From Vibrio variabilis (GTDB lineage Bacteria; Pseudomonadota; Gammaproteobacteria; Enterobacterales; Vibrionaceae), in contig NZ_JYJK01000120.1 in NCBI RefSeq assembly GCF_003263785.1, positions 1 to 40,230 on the forward strand: DNA of 40,230 nt, given 5' to 3'. Under the pieces are notes generated by a model. It did not search any database, was not told where the DNA came from, and was given only the letters and a program-made list of their open reading frames with translations. Positions 1 to 8,031 of the stretch are shown here, piece by piece. A program made the position numbers and the translations under genes. Positions within the stretch are counted from its first letter, which is position 1. Each line of letters opens with the position of its first letter.

Positions 1-30
1 TCCAAGAGTTCATGGCTCAATAAACAGCCT

Positions 31-59
31 TAAGCCTCGCTCTGCGAGGCTTAATTTTT
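31..59 (+). terminator. Intrinsic terminator of the gene upstream of the window
   Basis: A 10-bp perfect stem (TAAGCCTCGC / GCGAGGCTTA) with a TCT loop is followed by ATTTTTC. It ends a plus-strand transcript that enters from the left and separates it from pdxY. Confidence 0.8.
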
Positions 60-113
60 CCCTTTACATGAAAAGCACTCAGTTCGCTTTTCGATTAAAA
101 GAAGAAGTACGCT

Positions 114-971
114 ATGAAAGGTATTATTTCTATTCAATCACACGTCGTTTATGGACGTGCTGGAAACAGCTCTGCTGTATTCCCACTACAAAGACTTGGC
201 TTTGAAGTTTGGCCAATCCATACGGTTCAGTTCTCAAACCATACACAATACCAACAAGGTTGGACTGGATACGCATTTCACCCGAGTATCATCGGGGAGC
301 TTACACTTGGTTTGAACAAAATTGGTGCTCTCAAAGACTGTGAAGCGATTTTGTCTGGTTACATGGGCAGCGCAGCGCAGGCACATGAAGTATTAAAACT
401 TGTAAACAAAGTAAAGAAAGAAAATCCAAATGCACTCTACGTTTGCGATCCAGTCATGGGTGATTCAGAAAAAGGCTGCATCTTAGATCCGGAAATTACT
501 GACGAGCTAGTTACGCATCTTATGCCTGCAGCAGATGTGATTATTCCAAATCAATTTGAGCTCACTCAGTTCACCGGGATCGAGATAACCTCTCTCGGAG
601 ACGCGGTAAAAGCTTGCAAAAAAGCACTCACAATGGGGCCGAAGGTTGTATTGGTGAAACACTTGCACGGCATATCAAATAACATCTTTACCATGATGCT
701 AGCGACTGAAGGCCATTGCTACATGGTTCAGCGTCCTTTCCTGGATTTTGAACGAGAGCCTGTTGGTGTTGGTGACTTAATTTCCGCGCTATTTACGGCT
801 GGCCTTCTCAGCGAGCTTTCACCGGTTAAAGCGTTTGAACATGCAAACAACGCTTGTTATGGCGTACTTCGTGAGACCCACCGACGTGACGAGTGGGAAC
901 TTCAAACTGTGGCCGCTCAACAAAGCCTTGTCGATCCAAAAGATCGCTTCTGTGCAACTCAACTAGCGTAA
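114..971 (+). CDS. pdxY: Pyridoxal kinase PdxY
   Basis: Cytoplasmic kinase of the PfkB/ribokinase-like superfamily that phosphorylates pyridoxal to pyridoxal 5'-phosphate in B6 salvage. The 285-residue product has the usual family length. It begins MKGIISIQSHVVYG, as PdxY proteins do, and carries GYMGSAAQ, the CDPVMGD segment near residue 120, NQFELTQFTG, and the anion-hole/catalytic-base GVGD motif near residue 220. The start follows a purine-rich AGAAGAAG. The gene lies 10 nt upstream of a small glycine-zipper gene, so the two are probably co-transcribed. PdxK is the alternative, but the motif spacing and N-terminus favour PdxY. Confidence 0.93.
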   Translation: MKGIISIQSHVVYGRAGNSSAVFPLQRLGFEVWPIHTVQFSNHTQYQQGWTGYAFHPSIIGELTLGLNKIGALKDCEAILSGYMGSAAQAHEVLKLVNKVKKENPNALYVCDPVMGDSEKGCILDPEITDELVTHLMPAADVIIPNQFELTQFTGIEITSLGDAVKACKKALTMGPKVVLVKHLHGISNNIFTMMLATEGHCYMVQRPFLDFEREPVGVGDLISALFTAGLLSELSPVKAFEHANNACYGVLRETHRRDEWELQTVAAQQSLVDPKDRFCATQLA

Positions 972-981
972 GGAAAAGCTC

Positions 982-1302
982 ATGAAGAGTGTCATTATTA
1001 CAGCGGCATTGCTTTGCTTGAGCAGTGCCGCTAGCGAGAACGTAGAGAGTGGACAATCTAACTCTCTGGGCTCCGACATGTTGGGCTCAACCGCTAAAGG
1101 CGCGGCATTGGGTGCCGCTGGCGGTGCAATTTCAGGTGGAAGCGGCACTAAGGGGGCTCAAGTAGGTGCCGGAATTGGCTTGATTGGGGGCGCATTAAAA
1201 CACGGCGCGGAAAAGAGACATCAAGCAGAAGAATATCAGGTGCAGAAAGACCAAGTTGTCCGTCATTGTATGCAAGGCCGTGGCTACTACGTACTAAACT
1301 GA
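982..1302 (+). CDS. Exported glycine-zipper protein
   Basis: A 106-residue protein with a short hydrophobic N-terminus (MKSVIITAALLCLSSAAS) that looks like a signal peptide. A Gly/Ala-rich zipper between about residues 38 and 70 has repeated GAALGAAGGA- and GAGIGLIGG-type spacing, typical of 17 kDa-antigen-like envelope proteins that insert in or line membranes. A charged Lys/Glu/Gln-rich tail with one Cys follows. The start is supported by AAGGAAAAG 4 nt upstream. It sits 10 nt after pdxY, an unexpected partner. There is no lipobox cysteine. Envelope location is inferred from the family; the role is unknown. Confidence 0.75.
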   Translation: MKSVIITAALLCLSSAASENVESGQSNSLGSDMLGSTAKGAALGAAGGAISGGSGTKGAQVGAGIGLIGGALKHGAEKRHQAEEYQVQKDQVVRHCMQGRGYYVLN

Positions 1303-1314
1303 TTCGGTTCTTGT

Positions 1315-1367
1315 AGGATTGGGTCCTTCAAACGCGATTGTGGATATTCAGCTCAAAAAGATATTAT
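1315..1367 (+). promoter_or_regulatory. Repeat-box promoter, copy 1 (orphan)
   Basis: The 16-nt core TCCTTCAAACGCGATT lies at 1324-1339 and is preceded by AGGATTGGG, which is shared with copy 3. Twenty-two nt after the core is TATTAT (1362-1367), a good -10 hexamer, with no recognisable -35. The other copies are at 6317-6332, 12339-12354 and 13450-13465. This copy points into a 100-nt stretch with an intrinsic terminator and no conventional gene. The promoter role is inferred from the constant geometry across the four copies. Confidence 0.55.
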
Positions 1368-1373
1368 CTCTTC

Positions 1374-1472
1374 GTCAAGGCGTAATGCTCCTTGGTACTG
1401 TAATTGAACTCAAAAGGATTAACATGGCGTTTGGGGCAACCCAGCTTTGGGAAGGGATTCCCAATTTTTTTC
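1374..1472 (+). ncRNA. Candidate small RNA (or 20-codon peptide transcript)
   Basis: Predicted transcript between the copy 1 repeat-box promoter (start site near 1374 if TATTAT is the -10) and the terminator at 1446-1471. It contains a short CAAGG/CCTTG hairpin near its 5' end and a possible 20-codon frame from ATG 1424 to TAA 1486, preceded by AAAAGGATT, which would run past the terminator. It matches no named Vibrio sRNA known to me. The evidence is only promoter-like and terminator-like sequence. Confidence 0.35.
1446..1471 (+). terminator. Intrinsic terminator, plus strand
   Basis: Perfect 7-bp stem TTGGGAA / TTCCCAA around a GGGA loop, followed by seven T. It ends either the pdxY/glycine-zipper transcript or the candidate small RNA. 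It abuts the 3' end of the convergent GNAT gene. Confidence 0.8.
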
Positions 1473-1960
1473 TACTCTTCCACTAACCCTTTATACATCA
1501 CAAAGCTATCAACATAACCCAGGCGGCTGTGTTTATAGGCTCTAGGAATCGTCCCCACGATATCAAAGCCAAGACTTTTCCAAAGCGCTACTGCGATAGT
1601 ATTTGTCGATACAACACTGTTGAACTGCATCGCTTCAAATCCGAGTTTTATAGCGATCTGTTGGGAGTACTCGCACATTAAACGTGCAATCCCCTTCCCT
1701 CTGGCACTCTCAGAAACCATATAACCACAGTTACAAATATGACGGCTTGGTCCCGCAGCATTTGCTTTGATGTAAAACGAGCCTAATATCTCTTCGTCTT
1801 TTAGATAAACGAATGTTTTAAGTGGCGCTTTACACCAAACATCAAATGACTGATCTAATGTCATGTTTGGCTCAAAAGCGTAGGTTTCCTGAGCCGCTAT
1901 AACCTCAGAAAACGTAGGCCAAAACGCGTCGAAATCGTCTTTCGTCATTTCACGAAACAT
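1472..1960 (-). CDS. GNAT family N-acetyltransferase
   Basis: A 162-residue single-domain acetyltransferase. The acetyl-CoA-binding motif A is visible as ARGKGIARLM near residues 88-97, followed by an ALWKSLGF motif B and a GTIPRAYKHS tail. Proteins with this tail often acetylate small amines or antibiotics, but the substrate cannot be read from the sequence. The start ATG follows TTAAGGAAC. It lies 32 nt downstream of the tandem-SH3 gene on the same strand, so the two are likely one transcript. Confidence 0.85.
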   Translation of the reverse strand: MFREMTKDDFDAFWPTFSEVIAAQETYAFEPNMTLDQSFDVWCKAPLKTFVYLKDEEILGSFYIKANAAGPSRHICNCGYMVSESARGKGIARLMCEYSQQIAIKLGFEAMQFNSVVSTNTIAVALWKSLGFDIVGTIPRAYKHSRLGYVDSFVMYKGLVEE

Positions 1961-1992
1961 GAGTTGTTCCTTAAGTTGTTAGAAACGATTAA

Positions 1993-2340
1993 TCAAACTC
2001 GCGCAAGGTGGTTTAAAGGCGACCAACCCATAGCACCTTTGTCATCTGATTTTTCGCACCAAATCCAACCATTAAGTTCAAACTCAGCAATCAGTATTTC
2101 ACCCACTGCTAATCTATGCTCAACAGCAAGGTAATCACTTTTGACGATCGCGGTATCAGCATCTATCGTGAGTATCTGTTTAGGTACCCACCCCTTCTTA
2201 CCTTCACTGCGACAAAGAACCCAGTTTGGCCAATCGCCTTGCGGATCAGATTCTTCAACGACAGTAAGTCGCTCTCCCTGTACAACGACAATCGGATGCT
2301 CGGGTATATCTGTGTAATGCTTTACCACTTTGTACTGCAT
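1993..2340 (-). CDS. Tandem SH3-domain protein
   Basis: A 115-residue protein made of two bacterial SH3-like repeats. Repeat one (about 1-58) has the aromatic core PNWVLCRSEGKKGWVP; repeat two (about 59-115) has NGWIWCEKSDDKGAMGW. No signal peptide is visible, so it is probably cytoplasmic. Proteins of this type occur as stand-alone SH3 proteins in many Vibrio; the ligand is unknown. It is the upstream partner of the GNAT gene at 1472-1960. Confidence 0.75.
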   Translation of the reverse strand: MQYKVVKHYTDIPEHPIVVVQGERLTVVEESDPQGDWPNWVLCRSEGKKGWVPKQILTIDADTAIVKSDYLAVEHRLAVGEILIAEFELNGWIWCEKSDDKGAMGWSPLNHLARV

Positions 2341-2378
2341 ATATAGACTTGCTCTTGCTTTAGATATGTTTAACGGAA

Positions 2379-2811
2379 TTAAGAAACAACGTAGGCCAAC
2401 AAATCAACAACCTGTTCAGGCGTCGTTGCCCATGCTTGTGCAGCGCCATCAACCTCTTTTAGGGCATGTACTAGGTTTGCATCGTGGAGAGTAATGTAGG
2501 GTTTGCCGAGCGCCGCACAGTAACCAGCATCAAAAGCCGCATTCCACTGTTTATACTTATCGCCAAAACGAATAATTGCGACATCGCAAGCTTTGATAGC
2601 CGTTTGAATTCGAATTGCGTTTACTTTTGCAGACTTGTGGTCGCGCCAAAAACTGTTGAGACTCAGCGCCTAAACCATCGCCCGCAGCATCGCTTGATTC
2701 GTGATCGGTGTTAGCAGACGTAAAGCTAATATTAAGGCCTTTCGCTTTGCAGCCCTCGATGATCTGCTCTCGCCAATCGGTGTGAATTTCACCTGATAGA
2801 TAGACTTTCAA
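2379..2811 (-). pseudogene. YtoQ-family protein, frameshifted
   Basis: YtoQ-family proteins are about 143-148 residues and of unknown biochemical function. The first frame reads KVYLSGEIHTDWREQIIEG and on to GLGAESQQF. After an extra T in a five-T run (2648-2652 on the plus strand) the family sequence resumes as WRDHKSAKVNAIRIQTA and runs to a natural stop at 2379. Removing one T restores a 143-residue protein. TTG at 2811 is the best start: AAGGAG lies 6 nt upstream and the product then begins MKVYLSGE as in relatives. The single homopolymer indel suggests a sequencing error rather than a dead gene. Confidence 0.8.
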
Positions 2812-2879
2812 CACGCACTCCTTTAACACATTGATTTTTAAAACAGTCTACTCTCAACAAACCTACAGAGCAATGGGGG

Positions 2880-3101
2880 TTACTTACAGAAAGTATCGAT
2901 GTAAAGGGCTTCTACTTTATCTCTTGCCCACTGGGTTCGGCGTAAAAATTTAAGAGAGGACTTAATAGACGGATTGTTGTAAAAACAGTTGATCTGGATT
3001 TCCGCATCCAAGCCTTCCCAACCGTAATGTTCTTGAAGGCGCACTAAGATTTTTTCTAGTGTTAAACCGTGTAGTGGGTTGTTTGGCTGCTCTTGACTCA
3101 T
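2880..3101 (-). CDS. VF530-like DNA-binding protein (DUF2132)
   Basis: A 73-residue protein with the family sequence NPLHGLTLEKILVRLQEHYGWEGL and the C-terminal FLRRTQWARDKVEALY segment. VF530 of Vibrio fischeri is the structural prototype, a small alpha-helical protein described as DNA-binding. The basic second half is consistent with nucleic-acid contact. It stands alone, downstream of a strong hairpin at 3126-3157. Confidence 0.85.
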   Translation of the reverse strand: MSQEQPNNPLHGLTLEKILVRLQEHYGWEGLDAEIQINCFYNNPSIKSSLKFLRRTQWARDKVEALYIDTFCK

Positions 3102-3125
3102 GTTCTCTACCTAAATTAATTTAAC

Positions 3126-3157
3126 GGGCGGCAGTGTACCAGAATACACGTCCGCCC
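3126..3157. terminator. Long hairpin, probable terminator
   Basis: Nested stem GGGCGG / CCGCCC and GTGTA / TACAC, separated by a 2-nt internal loop (CA/GT), with a 6-nt apical loop. It lies just past the DUF4144 stop on the minus strand. There is no clear U-tract, so it may block exonuclease or act with Rho rather than be a classical terminator. Confidence 0.5.
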
Positions 3158-3165
3158 ACTGCAGA

Positions 3166-3483
3166 TTAATTACGAAGCGCCTGAATCGCTTCGCTGATGG
3201 AGTTGAACTGTATCTTAGTCAGGCAGACTTGGGCTAATGAAAATTCATGAGCTCGTACCAGCTCTGTAATATCCTCAAGCGTCAAAGCGTGCTGCTGTGC
3301 GACAAAGGTAACGCTAGGGCTAGAATCCTCTTCCATCCTAAACGCGCGCCCGACAGAATCAATCACTATGTCTTCGTCACTAGCAATTAGCGACTCCAAC
3401 TCTTTGGTTAACTCGGTTTCGGAAGCAAGAAATATCAACTCGTCGTCGCCTTCGAGTTTGAGCAGGCATGGCCATTGAATCAT
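3166..3483 (-). CDS. DUF4144 domain-containing protein
   Basis: About 105 residues. The frame is open further upstream, but relatives start at MIQWPCLLKLEGDDELIFL, so the ATG at 3483 is chosen. That start has only a weak ribosome-binding site. The protein is acidic, with a C-terminal helical part (LVRAHEFSLAQVCLTKI). Function unknown; small Vibrio-specific family. A 7+7 inverted repeat lies just upstream at 3508-3528. Confidence 0.7.
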   Translation of the reverse strand: MIQWPCLLKLEGDDELIFLASETELTKELESLIASDEDIVIDSVGRAFRMEEDSSPSVTFVAQQHALTLEDITELVRAHEFSLAQVCLTKIQFNSISEAIQALRN

Positions 3484-3527
3484 AGCGGTTTCTATAGGGG
3501 GTTTAGTATTGTGACTACGAATCACAA

Positions 3528-3779
3528 TTATCTGTGTTTGTATTGAGTAGGACAATACCCTCTGGTGACGTTGCCACTTCTTAATTTCGCGTGTTTAGTC
3601 GCCCTTCCAGAAACACGAGCCCGCCATAACTTGAAACTGTTCTTCTTGAGTCGGGTGCGCATAAAACGTATCAACTCAGATTCGTTCATTCCATACTGCA
3701 ACCGGATAGCCTCGAAAGGGGTTCTATCCTCCCAAGCCATCTCGATTATTCTAGACTCCACCTCTTGCGACACTTCCAT
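3528..3779 (-). CDS. TIGR03643 family protein
   Basis: An 83-residue basic protein with the characteristic EMAWEDRTPFEAIRLQYG segment near residues 13-30, followed by a helix-turn-helix-like region and a basic tail (KLWRARVSGRATKHAK). The start has GGAGAG 8 nt upstream. Small uncharacterised family; the composition would fit nucleic-acid binding, but that is inference. It overlaps the 3' end of the HD-domain pseudogene. Confidence 0.75.
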   Translation of the reverse strand: MEVSQEVESRIIEMAWEDRTPFEAIRLQYGMNESELIRFMRTRLKKNSFKLWRARVSGRATKHAKLRSGNVTRGYCPTQYKHR

Positions 3780-4195
3780 CCATTACTCTCCATTAAACGC
3801 AAAAACTGTACTACGTCGAGATGGCTTTGAAAGTTCAGGCAACGTTGATCCGTCACCCTCGTTTCCACACTCACCTCATGCCCCAACTGAGCCAAGAACG
3901 AGCGCATAAAGTCAGTCCGTTTTTCAGCCTCGTGTTTTGCTGAATCTGTTTGCATCATAGACACTGACGTTTAGATGCATACCAACCTGCAAACAACGTA
4001 CTATTCCAATGGCCCCAAGGGCATCAAGTCGGTCTGCATCCTGTACTGATTTGGCTTTCAAAGTTTGTGGAGCAATATTGGCGCTAAAGCTATGGGCAAC
4101 ACTACAGTGGTGTATGGCTGGGAGATATTTAGAAGCAAGGAGTTTGAGGTGAACAAAAGGACATCCTTTTCCTTTAGTTTCATGAAGTTTGGGTA
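3746..4195 (-). pseudogene. Remnant of YedJ-like HD-domain phosphohydrolase
   Basis: Three conserved blocks of this family survive in two frames. Reading leftward from about 4195 the minus strand gives LHETKGKGCPFVHLKLL, then HSFSANIAPQTLKAK, then VQDADRLDALGAIGIVRCL (the catalytic-site DADRLDALGAIG signature), and ends at a stop after SKTRG. From about 3958, in another frame, the C-terminal block MMQTDSAKHEAEKRTDFMRSFLAQLGHEV appears in pieces. The N-terminal half, including the first HD histidines, is missing, and about 30 residues are lost between the two blocks. The remnant abuts the 3' end of the esterase-like gene. Unlike the other broken genes here it needs more than one event, so it looks truly decayed. 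The last 72 codons remain open from a GTG at 3964. Confidence 0.75.
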
Positions 4196-4200
4196 ACGAG

Positions 4201-6213
4201 TTAATCTACCAAGTAGTATCCAATCAGGTCTTGGTCTTCAAGTCCCTGCAGGCGACCTTCTTGAAGTAGAAGATCATCGCCGCCTTTCGTCATTCGGTCC
4301 CAATCATTTATTGGATTTTCAGCTCCGCTTCCGTCGATAACCCAAACATTGTCCAGACCTTTTTGGTACTGCTCTTTTTCAAACAGCTCGTCGCTAAACC
4401 AAACTCGTGACATCTTGCTCATCATTGCTTCATCGCTATCAGACACACTAAACGTCGTCCCATCTGAGCGAACAGCCTTGTTAAAAACGAAAGGGAGTTC
4501 AGAACCAAAACATGGTGTACCGAAACTACAGCTCAGCGATTTAACCACCTGGATAAGATCCGTTTCCTTCTCGTTAAACAAGTTGCCTTTTGGCAATGAG
4601 TTAAAACTGCCACGGTAGTTGAACTCATACATAGTCGCCTGAATTTGAGAATCTTGCGCAGCAGCAACCTTATTACGAATAGGGCCTGCAAACATCATAT
4701 CGTTTGTCATTTGGTTGAACTGCTTCATATTGTCGAGCGCGCCACTAAGCTCTTGCTCTGAGTTCGCCACGTAATCCTCAAGGCCAAGTAGAGTCTTTGT
4801 TTCATCTGTATTACCAAGACCGTAAAACAAAGTAGTGACCGCCTCATAAGCGGTTTCTGGTAAAAGATTGATAATTTCGCTCAAGTCGAGTTGAGTGTTT
4901 ACATCATTTGCATCGATAGTCGCCAGTTCTGCTTGCAACAACGCAACGTTTTCCTCTTCTTTAAGCCAGCTAGCGATAGCTTCTGCTGTTTGCGCTGCAT
5001 CATCTTGAACCAATAACTCTGGATCATTATTCATGATCAAATCCACTACCATTGGGATTAAGAAGGTAATATCCGCTAATGCGCCGAAAGTTCGGTCATC
5101 TGCCGCGTTGAAGCCAGCAACCGTTGGTACCGTTAGTTCGGTATCAAAAGGTTGAGATTTAAAATGGTAGCCTTCTTGCACGTATTTTAAACGATACTCA
5201 ATATAGGGTGCGAACGGCATTAGCGATGAAATTGGCGTCTCATTTGAGCTAATTGGGTTTATTGTACCTGCACTGCTCAACACCCAATCGACAACCTTAG
5301 ATGTGGCTTTAGACATGGATTGTTGCTTATCCATAATCTCCTTCAACGACATATTTTCCATCTCGGTTACCGTCGCGAAAGACTTTGCATTGCTGCTGCT
5401 TTTATACTCAAAACCGTATGGGTTGCTTTGCATGATTGCGCGCTGGAAGTATTTTTCGGCGACAAAATCTTCACTACTAGCTTGCTGCAAGATACCAATG
5501 GACATAGCGCCTGCGCCCTGCCCCATGAGAGTTACCTTCCCTGCATCACCACCAAATTTTTCGATATTATCGTGAACCCACTCTAATGCTCGTTTTTGGT
5601 CACCAATACCAAAGTTGCCACCTTTGCGATCATCAGTGTAAGTCGAACCAAGTAAACCTAAACGGTAATTAAATGTGACTGCAATAAAAGGCTGTCCGTC
5701 GAGTTGTCCTTGAGCGACTACGTTGTCACCGTGAATGTGCGGATCCGAGCCAGCGCCGTTTTCAAAGTTTCCACCATGAATGAACACGTATACAGGTACT
5801 TGTTGATCAGCATCTAGGTTACTAGGACGCCAAATATTAAGATTTAGGCATTCTTCGGATTGACGAATGTCGGTTAACGCCGTTTGCGGACATACAGCGC
5901 CAAACTCTGTGGCATAACCATCTTCTAGAGCAACCGTTTCACTGTGATTGAAGCGAGTCGCTTCCGCATAAGGGATACCCTTAAAGCTTTCAATACGAAC
6001 CTTTTGCTCTGTGCCGCCAGTGTCGAGTACCACAACCGATTCACTGGTACCAACTAATGTAACGTCACCAATTTCCGTTTCAACTGGGTAACTCAGACCC
6101 GGTTTAAGCGGCTCAGGCTCACTGGGTTTCGTGCTTGAGGTATTGCTGCCACCACAGGCAGCAAGCGCTAAGGGAATAGCTAAAGAGATTGCGGTACGAA
6201 CAGACTTATTCAT
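4201..6213 (-). CDS. Carboxylesterase-like lipoprotein lacking catalytic triad
   Basis: A 670-residue type-B carboxylesterase (alpha/beta hydrolase) fold exported as a lipoprotein: signal peptide with lipobox LAAC (Cys20) and a Gly/Ser linker. Family landmarks are present: ECLNLNIWRP near 121-130, the oxyanion-hole HGG at 146-148, FGGDAGKVTLMG at 220-231. However, the nucleophile elbow reads GQGAG at 231-235 instead of GESAG (Ser to Gly), the acidic region reads GFNAADD at 367-373, and the histidine motif reads CFGSELPF at 568-575, with Phe where His is expected. It is probably a non-hydrolytic binding or adhesion protein, or a diverged enzyme. Cys108/Cys122 may form the usual early disulfide. 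Preceded by a repeat-box promoter. Confidence 0.8.
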   Translation of the reverse strand: MNKSVRTAISLAIPLALAACGGSNTSSTKPSEPEPLKPGLSYPVETEIGDVTLVGTSESVVVLDTGGTEQKVRIESFKGIPYAEATRFNHSETVALEDGYATEFGAVCPQTALTDIRQSEECLNLNIWRPSNLDADQQVPVYVFIHGGNFENGAGSDPHIHGDNVVAQGQLDGQPFIAVTFNYRLGLLGSTYTDDRKGGNFGIGDQKRALEWVHDNIEKFGGDAGKVTLMGQGAGAMSIGILQQASSEDFVAEKYFQRAIMQSNPYGFEYKSSSNAKSFATVTEMENMSLKEIMDKQQSMSKATSKVVDWVLSSAGTINPISSNETPISSLMPFAPYIEYRLKYVQEGYHFKSQPFDTELTVPTVAGFNAADDRTFGALADITFLIPMVVDLIMNNDPELLVQDDAAQTAEAIASWLKEEENVALLQAELATIDANDVNTQLDLSEIINLLPETAYEAVTTLFYGLGNTDETKTLLGLEDYVANSEQELSGALDNMKQFNQMTNDMMFAGPIRNKVAAAQDSQIQATMYEFNYRGSFNSLPKGNLFNEKETDLIQVVKSLSCSFGTPCFGSELPFVFNKAVRSDGTTFSVSDSDEAMMSKMSRVWFSDELFEKEQYQKGLDNVWVIDGSGAENPINDWDRMTKGGDDLLLQEGRLQGLEDQDLIGYYLVD

Positions 6214-6288
6214 GATTGACCTTACTCAACGTGTTTTTAGTAGTTAATAAACGAGGGCTACGTCACATCACCCTCTTTAAGTTTGGTC

Positions 6289-6346
6289 ATTTTATGAGCT
6301 GATTTTAAATTACGTGAATCGCGTTTGAAGGACACAATCATCACCT
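6289..6346 (-). promoter_or_regulatory. Repeat-box promoter, copy 2 (esterase-like lipoprotein)
   Basis: The 16-nt core is at 6317-6332 on the minus strand, with related flanking sequence upstream (GATGATTGTG). Twenty-two nt downstream is TAAAAT (6294-6289), giving a predicted start near 6282 and a leader of about 70 nt before the ATG at 6213. No -35 hexamer is seen. Promoter function is inferred. Confidence 0.55.
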
Positions 6347-6365
6347 CTTTTCCATGCAGATAAAT

Positions 6366-8028
6366 CTATCTAACGAGTTCTTCCCTAAGCTCCTTGGCAA
6401 TTTCAGCAATGCGTTTTTCTTCAACATTAAAATCACTGAGTAACTCTCGCCCCTTACTAATGGTACTTTCGATATAAACTGAGCTCGCATGCTTTACACC
6501 CAGCTCACCCAAGTATCGTTCATCTTGCTTTGAGTTTGTCCTGGCGTAGATTTCTAGTGCTTTATAGCGGCACAATGCTCGAGCTATCTTCCTTAATCTC
6601 ACAGACTCCGTCACTGAAATAAATGACGCTTGAGCAAACTTCAGCCCCGACCGCTGTTGTGTTTTTATCGAAAGAATGTCCCCAAAGTGAGCATTGAGAT
6701 TCAGCGCTTTAGAACGACTGACGCGGTCATAATCCAGATCATAACCGACATAACTGATACCCGCTTTTTCAGCCATCATACAAACAAGCCTGCCAACCTC
6801 ATCTAAACCCACTACAACGAGTTCGCTACGCGATGAACCGTCTTCAAGTCGTTGTTCTTGCTGAGTAATGAGGGCGTCACAAATTCTCTTTCCGAACTCG
6901 TACAACCAAGGTGTCGCTATCATGCTCAAACTAATCACAACAAAACCAATTGAGACCGTTTGTGGAGACAAAAGCTCAAACGCTTGAGCGACGCCAAACA
7001 GTACAAACGCAAACTCACCAACTTGAGCAAGGGCGAACGCCGTTTTGGTTGCCACTAATTTGCCTTTGCGATCTATGATTGTGAGCCCAAAGAAAACCAA
7101 GAATTTAACTAGGATGGTCATGACCAGCAGCCCCAAAATCAGGACGGGGTGACCGGTGATGATATTTGGATCAATCGACATGCTACCGCCAAGAAGAACA
7201 GAGACATTAAAATGCCTTTAATTGGCGCGACGACCTCCTCCAGTATGTGTTTGAACTCCGAATCGGAGAGCAACATACCCAGCAAGAAGACGCCCAAGGT
7301 TTCAGATAGTCCCGCTTGCTGTGAACAGAGAACTGTCAACAGGATGGCACTTGCAAGCATCAGTACAAAGGCTTCTTTGCTTCGCAGTTTTGCACTCCAT
7401 ACAAGTAACTTGGGCAACACAAACCTGGCCAACAACACAATCAGGGTTATGACGCTACAAAGACCAAACTTTTTTCGAGTAACCCCACCTGATCTTCGAC
7501 TTTGCTATGAGCAAGAATGGGAATGATCCCCATCACCAAAACAATACTCATATCCTGCCCCATTAGATTGGCAAAAATGTTCTTCCCATGGGAGGTTCCC
7601 AGTTCGTGCTTGTCGGCGAGCATACTGACCACAACCGCAGTCGAAGATTGGGCAAGGATCAAACCAAGAACCAATCCCACTTCCCAAGAAACAGCAAATA
7701 GGCTCGCGATAATAGTAAAGCATGCGCCCGTTAGCGCGACTTGGCCCATTCCCTGCAGCAAAAGCGTTTTGCGCATACTCCAGAGCTGCTTTGGTCGCAT
7801 CTCAAGACCCAGAGTAAATAGAAACAACACAACACCAAAATCTGCTATGGATTGAAGCGTTTCGACATTATTAGAAGCGACTAAGCCCGGTGTGTTGGGG
7901 CCTAAAATTGCTCCGGCAATAATAAAGCCTACTACTGAGCCGACGTTAAGACGGACACACAGTGCAACGCAGCAACCAATGATCAGAAACGCCATGGCCG
8001 CGGTCATTAAGAAGCTGTTCATGTCCAT
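6366..8028 (-). CDS. Kef-type (CPA2) cation:proton antiporter, two frameshifts
   Basis: Predicted inner-membrane K+ or Na+/H+ antiporter: an N-terminal Na_H_exchanger domain of about 12 segments (GFIIAGAILGPNTPG, LFLFTLGLEMRP, LAQSSTAVVVSML, VGEFAFVLFG) and a C-terminal RCK/TrkA-N regulatory domain from about residue 395. The reading frame breaks at about 7453 (VFVA / VITLIV) and about 7183 (FFLAV / GMSID). One missing base at each place restores a 554-residue protein, so these are probably sequence errors. The RCK nucleotide loop reads GLDEVG rather than GxGxxG. It starts 3 nt after the corrected stop of the outer-membrane gene upstream, so the two form an operon. Confidence 0.8.
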
Positions 8029-8031
8029 CGT

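Noticed and set aside
2116..2346. Plus-strand open frames opposite the SH3, esterase, barrel, prp and other genes
   Set aside because: They are in the shadow of well-supported genes, have no ribosome-binding site and show no family features.
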